Shown one piece after another: positions 11,001 to 19,658 of a DNA stretch of 64,000 bases. The stretch is from contig NC_087066.1 of NCBI RefSeq assembly GCF_963678635.1, positions 57,058,312 to 57,122,311 on the forward strand, in the 5' to 3' direction. Numbering within the stretch: the stretch's first letter is position 1; each line of letters begins with the position of its first letter. A program made the translations under genes and the position numbers. Source of the stretch: Symsagittifera roscoffensis. Lineage: Eukaryota; Xenacoelomorpha; Acoela; Convolutidae. The notes under the pieces were generated by a model that was not told the DNA's origin, did not search any database, and worked only from the letters and a program-made list of their open reading frames with translations.

Positions 11001-11044
11001 CTCAAAAAGGAATTTCTAAAAAATTACAACCCCTTCGTAAATGA
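8015..11044 (+). CDS. pol: reverse transcriptase, RNase H and integrase of Ty3/gypsy type
   Basis: Same frame as 5669-8014, separated only by TAA 8012. Counting from the GTG codon at 8039, RT has Asp82 in 'TTADMNSAYNQ' and the catalytic YLDD at 145-148. RNase H follows with Asp294 ('CDASNFGIGAALL'), 'MRECTAI' and 'TDHKP'. Integrase has an N-terminal H-H-C-C finger ('CNDCIICQLNK') and a DDE triad at Asp729, Asp789 ('TDNGTEF') and Glu825, with the expected 35 residues between the last two. The order protease-RT-RH-IN is that of Ty3/gypsy. The frame is cut by TGA 11042-11044 at the Gly position of the integrase C-terminal GPY motif. The enzymes would copy the RNA into DNA and insert it in the genome. 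Confidence 0.93.
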   Translation, partial: VPIHLHDKVNRLLDILEQYNIISPVNKEEQPKGNTFINPVIILAKGESLKIVLDARYLNSLIDESKCNWPIEPIQVILTKINGKYFTTADMNSAYNQMPLDEQSRRLTQFFIGNQQYEFNRLFYGISIGPAAFSAFMSKIFRPLILKKNAITYLDDVFMQSQTKEEMFNVLEKYHQILQNKNRKAAPDKSHFFLTRVKFLGHNIERKTITPLKSRIDAIQKLQPPTNKKKIQEFLGMLNFLSKYVYKMQLYLRPFYNILRQQNNFEWNTEHQARFEEIKKLLTEQISNTIPDPNQPFYAMCDASNFGIGAALLQSHNGTNKMNLISANSRLFTQAELRLSTLMRECTAIIYTLTEYEFLILGSKYPTVLFTDHKPIIFLFTQKSNPNHRVYRFQLILMKFPNLHIVWTAGKNLALPDTLSRNTPPELLTRKTTVEIPKNIKFYLAENETSPRLECKYAVKTDVEQSQINSLQHFPLYLDCQNNHYEVDLLGTSTFKPIPYSQWIKNNTQQKRTKQHPPKKDHFPLIEKENLTDKINLSGPQTNNSKYTKNQVFDLHDPLDTIPLSKLEIENIFLPPTETITISTLKQNQNLDPIIRQLKSWHKYKTKPIKADSTILGNKTLLRYFRKFNNTTINETTDLLEYNLNESTVPCLPLSMILIAFNISHTQNIKGHSGSEKTYSNFIQNFYFPNAPIWIKVLCNDCIICQLNKPYPNQKQIAQKQDFKGQSLYFNHRISFDTKGPISPSSEGNSYIMVIVDAFTHYVALNPVPHCNAYYAYTTLYEHWIAKFGLPEILVTDNGTEFINNEIITLCHLYNIKHKPRTSHAPWTNGLVEGMNRSLQEYLRCIINGNDTRYTEWSADVKLFPLAYNSQITTTLGMSPYEMVFNQKPRKPIMFTANSHKNAQRYCQPDKDSICYNLPLHTHDEDHFHHPQILKLASGTHTEWILNRDKKHNEIYHKVTKKLLQRQNINEQINKRFKPASDLKIGTFVLIPNFTTQKGISKKLQPLRK

Positions 11045-11497
11045 CCATACCAAATAATTGCAAGACCCACTGATGTCACATATAAAATTACCGACTCAGA
11101 CAAAAAAGAAATCGTTCAGCACCGAAACAACCTATTACCTTATTACCCAAAAGAATACGCACTCCGCGAATTAACTCAATTATATTCTTTCACAGGTTTA
11201 AAAATTATTCAAAATGACCCACATCCGAAAAACACAGAACAAAATGATAATCCCACCGAAAATCAAAACACAAAATCAACCGCCACCAACAACAATACAA
11301 AAAACTTAGACCATAAAACATCCCCAAAACAAAGAAAAAATAGAAAAATGACCGAACAAATAATAACCCAAGAACAAATCGACAAATCAGAACATAGAAA
11401 ATCAACACGACTTCGAAATCAACCACGTAAAGATTACAAAATATTCATCCCCCAATCTAAAATATTAAAGAAAGTGGAATTTCAAAAGCAATTTTAA
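11045..11497 (+). CDS. pol: integrase C-terminal tail after in-frame TGA
   Basis: 150 codons in the same frame as the integrase, running from directly after TGA 11042 to TAA 11495. It begins 'PYQIIARPTDVTYKI', the standard continuation of the GPY module of Ty3 integrases. A charged tail with basic clusters ('RKSTRLRNQPRKDYK') follows. There is no start codon, so it belongs to pol and is separated by a nonsense codon or readthrough site. Confidence 0.75.
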   Translation, partial: PYQIIARPTDVTYKITDSDKKEIVQHRNNLLPYYPKEYALRELTQLYSFTGLKIIQNDPHPKNTEQNDNPTENQNTKSTATNNNTKNLDHKTSPKQRKNRKMTEQIITQEQIDKSEHRKSTRLRNQPRKDYKIFIPQSKILKKVEFQKQF

Positions 11498-12080
11498 CTT
11501 TACACTTCACAGTCTTGAAACATTTTCAATTTCCATTTTTCAAAATAACATGCTGACAAACACGCAATAATTCTAGTTCACATTAGACCAATAGGATTCA
11601 TCCAATCCGTCACTTTCTCTAACTCAAACTAAGATCAAATGGACGAATCATATAAGACTCCAGGCATATCTATAACTAAAACTTTACGACCTCCAGGTCA
11701 AAAATAAGCAAACCACTCCAAATTGACAACTAAAATAAATATCACCATAATTCCATACCCCTCCCTTATCTAATAACCCAAAGATCAACAATATTTCCCC
11801 AACTCAGACCACAAATACCCCCCAAACAAATATGTTAACTTAGCCTAAAGTACAAAAAGGAACATTTTAATTAGCCTAAAGTACAAAAATCTCACCATAC
11901 CCCGGATCATTTGACAAACAAAAATAAAGAAAAAGACGACCTCCCGATCACCATGAAAATTGCCCCCAACAATTTTTTACAAAACTCATCCCACTTGTCA
12001 AAAAACTAATAAATAATCCGACCACACTTGAAAATCGCCCCAAACAACAAAAAATATTCGACCAAGAAGTCATTTCTTAA
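11498..12080 (+). other. pol to accessory-ORF spacer
   Basis: About 580 bases without an ORF I can support. It contains a short direct repeat 'TTAGCCTAAAGTACAAAAA' near 11837 and 11873. A splice acceptor for subgenomic mRNAs could lie here, but none stands out. Confidence 0.4.
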
Positions 12081-12311
12081 ATGCTCTTCTATCAAACAGT
12101 CACTAAAATTTTCATAAACCTCAAACAATTTTTTACGATATTTGAAACTTTTATAATATTTCTTTTTGATATACTTGAATCTTTTCTAATAATCTTAATC
12201 ATTTTTTGTAACATTTTTTCAATTTTCTACACTATATTCGAACTATTTATCCAACTTTCCAAAACCCTTGATTATATCCACAGGTACGATTCATATAACT
12301 TGTCTAAATGA
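12081..12311 (+). CDS. small hydrophobic ORF B1
   Basis: 76 codons. The product is almost wholly Phe/Ile/Leu-rich between residues 8 and 60, enough for one or two membrane spans, with a short polar C-terminus. It ends in TGA that overlaps the ATG of the next ORF (ATGA at 12308-12311), an arrangement used for coupled termination-reinitiation. No family recognised. AT-rich DNA can give hydrophobic frames by chance, so the coding status rests mainly on the overlap and the crowded context. Confidence 0.4.
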   Translation: MLFYQTVTKIFINLKQFFTIFETFIIFLFDILESFLIILIIFCNIFSIFYTIFELFIQLSKTLDYIHRYDSYNLSK

Positions 12312-12496
12312 TACGAACAATTTTCAGTAGAACTGATATTTTTTTATTGTTTGTAATTTTCATAGCATTCTTATCATCCCTCATTTTGACCATATGTAAA
12401 TGTATAAAGAAAGCAATCCTCACATTTGCCCTAACAACAATCCTTCTAATTCTTTTTTTGGAAGAATATTATAAAAAACACAAACTTTCTCACTAA
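12308..12496 (+). CDS. small two-span membrane ORF B2
   Basis: 62 codons with two hydrophobic segments (about residues 11-30 and 36-51) separated by a Cys/Lys turn, and a basic C-terminus. It shares ATGA with the preceding ORF. It stops at TAA 12494 but the same frame stays open for 235 more codons, so B2 may be the membrane anchor of a longer protein with a Ser/Pro-rich tail. No family recognised. Confidence 0.42.
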   Translation: MIRTIFSRTDIFLLFVIFIAFLSSLILTICKCIKKAILTFALTTILLILFLEEYYKKHKLSH

Positions 12497-13204
12497 AGTA
12501 ATAAATCAAAAAACTTATCAAAAATTGCTACCCAACAGTCACAAAGTCAGTCTTCACCGACATCATCCCAAGATAACCCAACAACACCTTCAACCACTCA
12601 AAACCCTCAAACATCTACACGAATTTCTTTTCAAGATAACCCATACACTTTTGAAGAACGACACGCTCGTTTATCTGAACCACTAGAACCAATTCAACGA
12701 CAAGCACCCCTAAGTGAACCAACATATAACCTATACCCAACACTACCACAGGAACTAAGTAGAATACGACACGTTAGTCAGAACCAAAACACAACAGAAA
12801 TAAATAGACAAATTATACATCCTCGACGAAATCGAAATTTTCAAACTCCCCGAGTTCATTTTGACATACCTCAATCACCATCACAAAGCACCCCAGAAAA
12901 TCCCACTGGTATTACACCAGAAACCCCTACACGTTTTTCACAACGAAGCACTTCAAGCCTACCCTCAGATTACTTAGGTTCAACACCAACATCTGAACAA
13001 ATACGTGAAAATCCTTTCAACCCCTCAAACCAAACATCACGACTACCATATTGGACAACACATTCATTCACACAAGGTGAACCAAATTTAATCAATGACC
13101 CCATAGACATTTCTACAGATACAACTTCCTCATCACTACCCGAAACATTATCACTTCCATCAACACCATCGATTAGCAAATTTCACCGACACCTTTTAAC
13201 TTAA
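12497..13204 (+). CDS. Ser/Pro/Thr-rich ORF B3, no start codon
   Basis: 235 codons open in the same frame as B2 immediately after its TAA. I see no in-frame ATG, so expression would need readthrough, splicing or an ancestral sense codon at 12494. The composition (Pro, Ser, Thr, Gln, Asn, with Arg clusters such as 'HPRRNRNFQTPRVHF') suggests a disordered cytoplasmic or phosphorylated domain. The frame ends at TAA 13202, while the -1 frame is open from 13177 onward. Confidence 0.4.
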   Translation, partial: SNKSKNLSKIATQQSQSQSSPTSSQDNPTTPSTTQNPQTSTRISFQDNPYTFEERHARLSEPLEPIQRQAPLSEPTYNLYPTLPQELSRIRHVSQNQNTTEINRQIIHPRRNRNFQTPRVHFDIPQSPSQSTPENPTGITPETPTRFSQRSTSSLPSDYLGSTPTSEQIRENPFNPSNQTSRLPYWTTHSFTQGEPNLINDPIDISTDTTSSSLPETLSLPSTPSISKFHRHLLT

Positions 13205-13635
13205 ATTTTCCAAACAATCTCGACGCAAGATACCGAGAACAATCATCAACAAATATTCCTTTAAGATTAGATTGGAATACATTTACAGCACCTCCACCAT
13301 TATTTGGACAACATCTAGAAAGTAACCGCCTTCATAACTGGGCACTTAATAGATTACAATATCGCCAAGATATTCACGACGATATCCGTGATCATAATAT
13401 CCAAATACTCCAACAAAACAGTTTACAATTAAAGTTCGAAATCACAGTTAAGTTAAATAACATTACTCAACATCCCTACCCATTAAACCCACCAAACATA
13501 ACAGCTCAATCACTACCACCACCGTTTATAACTACTGAAGTAATATATAAATACGACAGATATACCAAAAACACAATTGGTTACATTACATTTTATAACC
13601 CATACTCAGGATTATCATACACATGTATATTCTAA
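13177..13635 (+). CDS. unknown ORF B4 overlapping env start
   Basis: Open from after TAG 13174 to TAA 13633, in the -1 frame relative to B3 and overlapping it by 28 bases. No ATG near its beginning. The product looks folded rather than low-complexity ('WNTFTAPPPLFGQHL', 'LQLKFEITVKLNNI', C-terminal 'GLSYTCIF'), and its last 13 bases overlap the env ATG. It is best viewed as the C-terminal domain of the B2-B3 protein brought in by a frameshift or separated by an indel. Function unknown. Confidence 0.4.
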   Translation, partial: QISPTPFNLNFPNNLDARYREQSSTNIPLRLDWNTFTAPPPLFGQHLESNRLHNWALNRLQYRQDIHDDIRDHNIQILQQNSLQLKFEITVKLNNITQHPYPLNPPNITAQSLPPPFITTEVIYKYDRYTKNTIGYITFYNPYSGLSYTCIF

Positions 13636-16241
13636 AAATATTAGTTTTTCTCCAACTCCTTTTTCTGGTAACTTCAAATCAAAATATCAACCCTTCTCCC
13701 CGCACAGGACCCCAAGATTTACTAGTAACACATTACGATTGTGAAGAAAACGAACAAAAAACACTACACAAGTATGCAATAAATCAAGTATCACAATGCG
13801 AAACAGAACCACAAGCTATAGAAACTACAAATGTAATAGCAACACTCTATTCAAAAGCCCGAGCAACAACAGTTACAGGTTATAAATTCACAGCAACATT
13901 TTCCGAAAAGAAAGTACATTGTTCACAAGTCTCGAACGGAAATAAAAACCGACTTGACCATGAATCATTCTATCAGAGTAATATAGAACGACTTTTACAT
14001 CTCAATCCCGACGATTGTAAAAATGAATTACTTAGACTAAACATCACACAAAATAAAAACTCCGAAAGAAAGTTAGTATACTTTCAAGTTTTTTCAGACT
14101 CTATACATCAATCACAACTTGAAAGACACCAAGGACATATAAAACTAGATGACAAATACCCATATAACGGCGCACTCGGACGATTAACCTATGACATACA
14201 CGATAAACATTGGATACCACACATTGGTATAAATGACCCATCAAACTGCAAAGCAGACACAAAAAATAAAGGATACCAAGAAATAATGTTTTTCGATTGG
14301 AAAATACAACTCGAAAAAATACAACTCACACGAGATTTATCAGATAACACAATGATCTATCAAGGAATCAGATTACCTTGTAAAAATGATCAAGGTTATT
14401 GTGACCCTACAACAAGAACACAAGCAACAATTGTTTGGTTCCCTGAAGACACATGTACAACATTTCAAGTAGCAAGAATACACGCTCGTATAATCAAATT
14501 TCACGACAAATATTTCATACAATCAATACCATATGAACAAGTAAATCCATCACGAAAAATAAGTACTGATTTTCGAAACATTCACAAAATAGAAAATAAA
14601 TTAACACGTTTTCAAATATATCAAGAAACAGAACTTGCATGTAAATATAGAAATCCACTCCATAAAACACAATACTCTGAAATACTAGTTGAATACGAAA
14701 ATGGATTCGACATGACCACTGGAAAGATAAAAATCGACCCATACGCCACAGGTAAACGCCAAAATGAAGGAACATCATATATACCAGTCAAATTCCAAAA
14801 AAGCACAGGTCAACCTGGTGGACATCTAAAACCCCAAGACGCTCATAGCACACGTGTACAAGAATTATCACTAATGAATACTACATATTTCGGTAATATC
14901 CACTATGATATTCACTTAGACATGAAACTAGATTATACAATTAGCCGCATTTTTCAAGAAATGTCACTCTCCGAATTAGAAACACTACATCAACTATGCG
15001 AATTAGAACGAACACAAATATTACAATCACTTGCACTAGCAGTATTAAAAATACCCTACGCAGGATACTTATTATCAGGAAATAGATCAAATTTTTTAGA
15101 CTATGAAGGAAACATCTTATGGTTTTATACTTGCACTAAAAAAGTATCACCACTCTACGTTTTTGAAGATAAACGATGCTATAAAAGAATCCCTATCTTC
15201 TATAAGAATAAAGTACATTTCGTTGACACACTTTCACGAAGAACCTATTTTTGGGATACCGCAGTCCCATGTGGATCAGAAAATAGCCACAATGTAGTAC
15301 AACTAAACCCTGACGAAGATAAATATTACCTTCTCACTCCATATCCCACATTAATGCAATCACTCAAGAAATTTTCACCAGAAAGCATTCGCGCTATCGC
15401 TCGAAACCCAAATATAGACTTACAATCCATAGGAATATATTCAAAATCAGATATTCAACATCACATTAGAACACAACAATTCCAAGAATTATTAACACAA
15501 ATGGACACTATACAAAGACAATCAATAGACCAAAACTTACGCAAACTTGCAGAAACCGCAGGATTTGCCGATATCTACACGCAAGACTATAGCGGATATT
15601 TTAAAGATATTAAAGATTATATATATCTAAACGGTGAAAAATACCGTCCCCAAGATATATCACCAATTAACATTTTTAGCTTTGTTACACTCAAAAATGA
15701 AATTCTTGATTTTCTAGGATGGCCCTACTACATCTTAGAAAAATTGACTATTTTATACGCAATGTTTAACTTTATTGGATTTCTTTTCTCACTTTTAAAA
15801 GGAATTTACAACACATGTGCTATACACACACAAGTAAATAGACAAGCAAGCGTAGCACGCATACTCTTTGCAGGATTTTTTGGAATCTTTTCTACATCTA
15901 TAAACAAAATTCTTTTAGACGCACAAATAAAAGAATACAACACAAAAATAGCAACACGACAAAACACATACGACGAAGAACATAACAATGTAGACACAAC
16001 GCCAACGGCACCACAGTTACCACCCCTACCACATAACCATCCACTATCCCTAGTCCCACGAAATTTTCGAAATTTAGCAATCACACATAATCCAAATTTT
16101 CGACCAACCACATCACAAAGTCCCATCCAACATATAATGACACACCAGTCACAGGATGATAATACTTATGAACAAATTATTGAACAACCCCATACCACCG
16201 CTTTTCAGTCTCAAAATAATCATTTTTTTAGCCCACGATGA
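13623..16241 (+). CDS. env: envelope glycoprotein, chuvirus/gB-like (class III) type
   Basis: 872 codons. A hydrophobic signal peptide covers residues 2-18. The ectodomain opens with a 'HYDCEE' element at 37-42 and spaced cysteines followed by a 'FYQSNIERL...DDC' stretch. The middle has 'LCELERTQILQSLALAV' and 'GYLLSGNRSNFLDYEG', then 'WFYTCTKK' and 'DTAVPCGSE'. This motif order recalls glycoproteins of chuviruses and of retroelements that captured them. Around residues 706-730 is a membrane span, with a second hydrophobic segment near 745-760, then a polar cytoplasmic tail. In a retroelement such a protein would mediate spread between cells. The frame is intact. It starts 13 bases inside ORF B4 and its TGA overlaps the next ATG. 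The chuvirus assignment is by pattern recognition only; env identity is firmer than the lineage. Confidence 0.8.
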   Translation: MYILKILVFLQLLFLVTSNQNINPSPRTGPQDLLVTHYDCEENEQKTLHKYAINQVSQCETEPQAIETTNVIATLYSKARATTVTGYKFTATFSEKKVHCSQVSNGNKNRLDHESFYQSNIERLLHLNPDDCKNELLRLNITQNKNSERKLVYFQVFSDSIHQSQLERHQGHIKLDDKYPYNGALGRLTYDIHDKHWIPHIGINDPSNCKADTKNKGYQEIMFFDWKIQLEKIQLTRDLSDNTMIYQGIRLPCKNDQGYCDPTTRTQATIVWFPEDTCTTFQVARIHARIIKFHDKYFIQSIPYEQVNPSRKISTDFRNIHKIENKLTRFQIYQETELACKYRNPLHKTQYSEILVEYENGFDMTTGKIKIDPYATGKRQNEGTSYIPVKFQKSTGQPGGHLKPQDAHSTRVQELSLMNTTYFGNIHYDIHLDMKLDYTISRIFQEMSLSELETLHQLCELERTQILQSLALAVLKIPYAGYLLSGNRSNFLDYEGNILWFYTCTKKVSPLYVFEDKRCYKRIPIFYKNKVHFVDTLSRRTYFWDTAVPCGSENSHNVVQLNPDEDKYYLLTPYPTLMQSLKKFSPESIRAIARNPNIDLQSIGIYSKSDIQHHIRTQQFQELLTQMDTIQRQSIDQNLRKLAETAGFADIYTQDYSGYFKDIKDYIYLNGEKYRPQDISPINIFSFVTLKNEILDFLGWPYYILEKLTILYAMFNFIGFLFSLLKGIYNTCAIHTQVNRQASVARILFAGFFGIFSTSINKILLDAQIKEYNTKIATRQNTYDEEHNNVDTTPTAPQLPPLPHNHPLSLVPRNFRNLAITHNPNFRPTTSQSPIQHIMTHQSQDDNTYEQIIEQPHTTAFQSQNNHFFSPR

Positions 16242-18043
16242 GCCGACAACTTGGATCCCTACACCGATCAAATTCCCACCCAACCAACCTCACCTCTCCA
16301 ATCCCAATAATACCCCTTTTTGCTTTTCCGCCACCCGATTTCCCATCTAGTAATGTAACATCAGGCATGAATTCCGACACTAATTCACACATCTCAGTTT
16401 TATACTCCACCTCACAACTCAATAACCCGAATATTGAAACCCCCGATGAATTCGCCGATTCAGAACCATCCCCATCCAATAATTTTCATAACTCTTCAAA
16501 TTTTTCTCAACCCCCTTTTCAACCTATATTATCAAATAACCCTGACCCAATCAATTCTACACCCTCTTATGCTTCCCAAGTTACCCCAACCTACTCCTCA
16601 TTTCATTCTGACCAATCATCTAATTCTCCAGACACCCCCCGAATCTCCCCAGAGCTAGATAATTTTATAACCCTCCAACAACAACCCTACCACCTTCACA
16701 TCCAAACCATAAACCAAATCTCTTCCACAATAGATTCATCCAACCCCCCTACCCCTACACCCTCTTCAAATTATACTGAATCATTAGCACCATCATCCAC
16801 ATCTACTGAATCTTCACTCAACACTAATAGAGCTTACCGCACTTTTAAAAGAAAGTTCCCCAACCATCCTTTCCCAGCAAAACCAGGAACAGCCCGTGAA
16901 TACATCAACCATCCCAAGCACACTAACACCAAAGAATTTTTAGCTATCACCTTACCCTCATTCCCGCAATACACCTTAAACACCCCTCACGACACTAACG
17001 AAACACGCAGCTTTGTAGACGAATACGTTTTAATGCCCACTCTCTCTTGGACCTCATATTATTATTTTACTAATCCCCTTTGCTTACCTTTATCTAGCAC
17101 TCACATCGATATAGAGCGAAATAAGGACATGCTATATCGACTCACTACACCACTAACCGCTAGACAATTTACTTACGTTGGATATAAAAAATCACTAAAA
17201 ACACACACTGCACCTAGAGCAAATGAATATACACTCGAATACTATGATCATAACATCATCAGAGCTAACCAGGATCAATTCTTAGACGACGATCGCTTCG
17301 CTAATCCACAAATCACCGAGAAATTTTTCATCACAACACCATATGTATTTACATTAAACATCTTCGATCGAAAGTTTGACCACATTATTTCAGAAGCACT
17401 AACAGACACACAAGCATACGAAAGTTTTAAAGAACGCTTCCAAATATTTTCACTAACCTTTCATTTCCTTGCACCACACGAAAGAGATTTACACTGCTCA
17501 CACGATATTATGTTGCGCACTAAACAAACCCACACATATAGTTATTATCGCTTCATCCAAAATCACTTTGACCTACACACACCCTCTAGACAACCACACC
17601 ATCGTTTTCAATTCATTAATTCCAAATACACTTCACCATTTTTCCTAAATTTCACATATTGCATTAAAGATACTAACCTTCATGGTATTCTTTGCAATTA
17701 TGATCCCATAACCCAAATGTACATCTTTTGTCCCATCACCAAGACCTTCAACGCCGAAGAATCCCGACCCTTCCTTATCCCGCACGAGTTTGTACAACCT
17801 ATAGAAATCCCAATTTTAGAATTCATCCACAACACTAAATTCAATCATAAATTATATAATCTAATCCAAAACACACCTTACGAGTTTGCAGTTGGCACTG
17901 AAGAACTAACCACCATTAAGGCACTTCAATTGCTTTGGCCACTGCTTCAGACTAAAAATATCATCCGCATCTTAGCTAAACTACTAACAACTTCCGATCT
18001 CATCCACGACATCTTCCCCCACAGTTTTTTCCCCGACAACTAA
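16238..18043 (+). CDS. unknown 601-residue ORF X coupled to env
   Basis: An intact 601-codon frame whose ATG overlaps the env TGA (ATGA, 16238-16241), suggesting expression from the env mRNA by reinitiation. Residues 1-200 are Ser/Pro/Asn-rich and probably disordered. From about 205 ('NRAYRTFKRKFPNHPFPAKPG') to the end the sequence looks globular, rich in Phe, Tyr and His, without signal peptide or membrane span. I recognise no enzyme or binding motif. Its length, intactness and place in the element argue that it is a real gene. It has no counterpart in standard Ty3/gypsy elements. Possible roles (host-defence suppressor, particle component, regulator) are guesses. Confidence 0.8.
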   Translation: MSRQLGSLHRSNSHPTNLTSPIPIIPLFAFPPPDFPSSNVTSGMNSDTNSHISVLYSTSQLNNPNIETPDEFADSEPSPSNNFHNSSNFSQPPFQPILSNNPDPINSTPSYASQVTPTYSSFHSDQSSNSPDTPRISPELDNFITLQQQPYHLHIQTINQISSTIDSSNPPTPTPSSNYTESLAPSSTSTESSLNTNRAYRTFKRKFPNHPFPAKPGTAREYINHPKHTNTKEFLAITLPSFPQYTLNTPHDTNETRSFVDEYVLMPTLSWTSYYYFTNPLCLPLSSTHIDIERNKDMLYRLTTPLTARQFTYVGYKKSLKTHTAPRANEYTLEYYDHNIIRANQDQFLDDDRFANPQITEKFFITTPYVFTLNIFDRKFDHIISEALTDTQAYESFKERFQIFSLTFHFLAPHERDLHCSHDIMLRTKQTHTYSYYRFIQNHFDLHTPSRQPHHRFQFINSKYTSPFFLNFTYCIKDTNLHGILCNYDPITQMYIFCPITKTFNAEESRPFLIPHEFVQPIEIPILEFIHNTKFNHKLYNLIQNTPYEFAVGTEELTTIKALQLLWPLLQTKNIIRILAKLLTTSDLIHDIFPHSFFPDN

Positions 18044-18046
18044 CAG

Positions 18047-18091
18047 GTAAGTATGAATTAAATGTATATTACTAACTAATTACAATATTAG
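18047..18091 (+). promoter_or_regulatory. intron-like sequence directly after ORF X
   Basis: CAG|GTAAGTATG four bases after the ORF X stop is an ideal 5' splice site. TACTAAC (18070-18076) is a perfect branch-point match, and AG follows at 18090-18091, giving a 45-base intron. A second acceptor with a pyrimidine-rich lead (CTTTAAATTTTTAG, ending 18132) is an alternative. Confidence 0.5.
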
Positions 18092-19658
18092 AAACTCATC
18101 ATTCTTTATCCATGTTTTCTTTAAATTTTTAGCCTTCATCCGACAATCATCTAAGAAATTCACAAAAGAAAAATAAAAAATCGAAAACTTCTTCAAACAA
18201 TTTCAAAATTCTATTAATCTTTTACACTCATAAATTTAATAAATTCCATACCAAGGCAGTAAATTCATTTATAAATTTTTCCCCCAAGCAGTAAATCTAA
18301 TAATGATGAAAATTTGTAACTTAGTTTTTCCAATAAAAAGCAGTAAAATTCAACATTCTATGTAGTAAATTTATAAGAAGCAAATGCAGTACTAACCTTT
18401 TGATATTCTCATTTATTCGCACAGAAATTCTATCCACACTCGCACAGCTCGCCCACGAAGAATTGTTTAAAATAATGAATTTCAGTTTCAAGTTTTAACA
18501 CTCAACAACTCTAACACAAGATAACACGTTTTAAACTTTCCTTTAACCCGGTTGGAAAGGAATCATATACTAAACAAAACTAACCAACGCAGCTTACTAA
18601 ATACCACAAATCATAGAATAACAGCATGACTAAGAAAAGGAAACCAACGGTACCCAAACCGGATTAACCCAGTTTAAAACTGGATAAATTATTCTTTTGA
18701 AGACTATTATAAAGTCTCAGAAAGAAATAATAAAACACAAAAAAGTCGAAAGACGAACCCATACCACAAACAATTTGATTTTTGAAAAAAGGACACAACC
18801 AACAAGACATAAGAAAAAACCACAACAACTCAACATAAAACGTTGTCACATAACAGGACCCCTCACAAAAACCGCATGAAATCATACTCCCACTCCTGGC
18901 CTAACCCACCAGGAAGGACGTCCTGAGCATGCTCTATAGCCGGCCTAACCCACCGCGCTACATCCACGCTTTGTGACCACACCTCTATTTTTAATAAGAG
19001 CTACTCAAGGGTGAGTAACTCTTCAAAATAACCGAACTAAAACAAAAAGCTTTTGTGAAAACAACTAACTAAAATCATAATTAAAAATATTAAACTAATA
19101 AAAGTTTTATAAAATGTAAATTACATTATGCAATACATAGATCAGAATACAACACCAAGGACGAACATTTAAAGACAAAACGACCCCACTACACTCGAGA
19201 GAGAATGGCCAACTACAATCGATATGCCACTCACAATCACAACTCAAAGGATTTAGAGTACGACTTGACTTCGCAGAAAAGGACTTCATTGAACTAGACC
19301 AATGACCACCACGATGTTCAAGTATACGTACAGATCCGAGTAACCAGGCATCCCCTCCACACACAATCTCCACGCCATTCCCAAACTAGATCAGACACAA
19401 AAGAAGAAGTTCTCCACGAAGAACAGAAAAACCTGACATAGCCAACCATTCTGAAATCAGATTTGAGTTTGTTGCAGAGACTTAGTCGTTGTCACTAGAA
19501 GACACAACGTCTTAAGTCTCTAACTCCAGCTTCCTGGAACTTCTCTAACAAAGAGGAAACGGAAGAAAATTATGATGTTCGCCAAATACCAACGTCCATC
19601 ATCCATCCTTCGAATTGCAGAAGAACTATTCTAAAAAACTCTGTAAAACCCGGATGGG
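18092..19658 (+). other. 3' untranslated region of giant element
   Basis: About 1.6 kb without a supportable ORF. It contains scattered CAGTAAATT-type near-repeats (18256-18375) and a repeated GGCCTAACCCACC phrase (about 18898 and 18944). Its last bases, GTAAAACCCGGATGGG, form the purine-rich tract before the 3' LTR. Confidence 0.5.
19652..19658 (+). promoter_or_regulatory. polypurine tract (core)
   Basis: GGATGGG directly abuts the 3' LTR. The miniature relative has the same AAACCCCGGATGGG before its 3' LTR (57807 upward on the - strand), supporting its role as plus-strand primer. It is short for a polypurine tract. Confidence 0.6.

Noticed and set aside
15806-16126. 106-codon - strand frame inside env
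   Set aside because: Shadow of the env reading frame.
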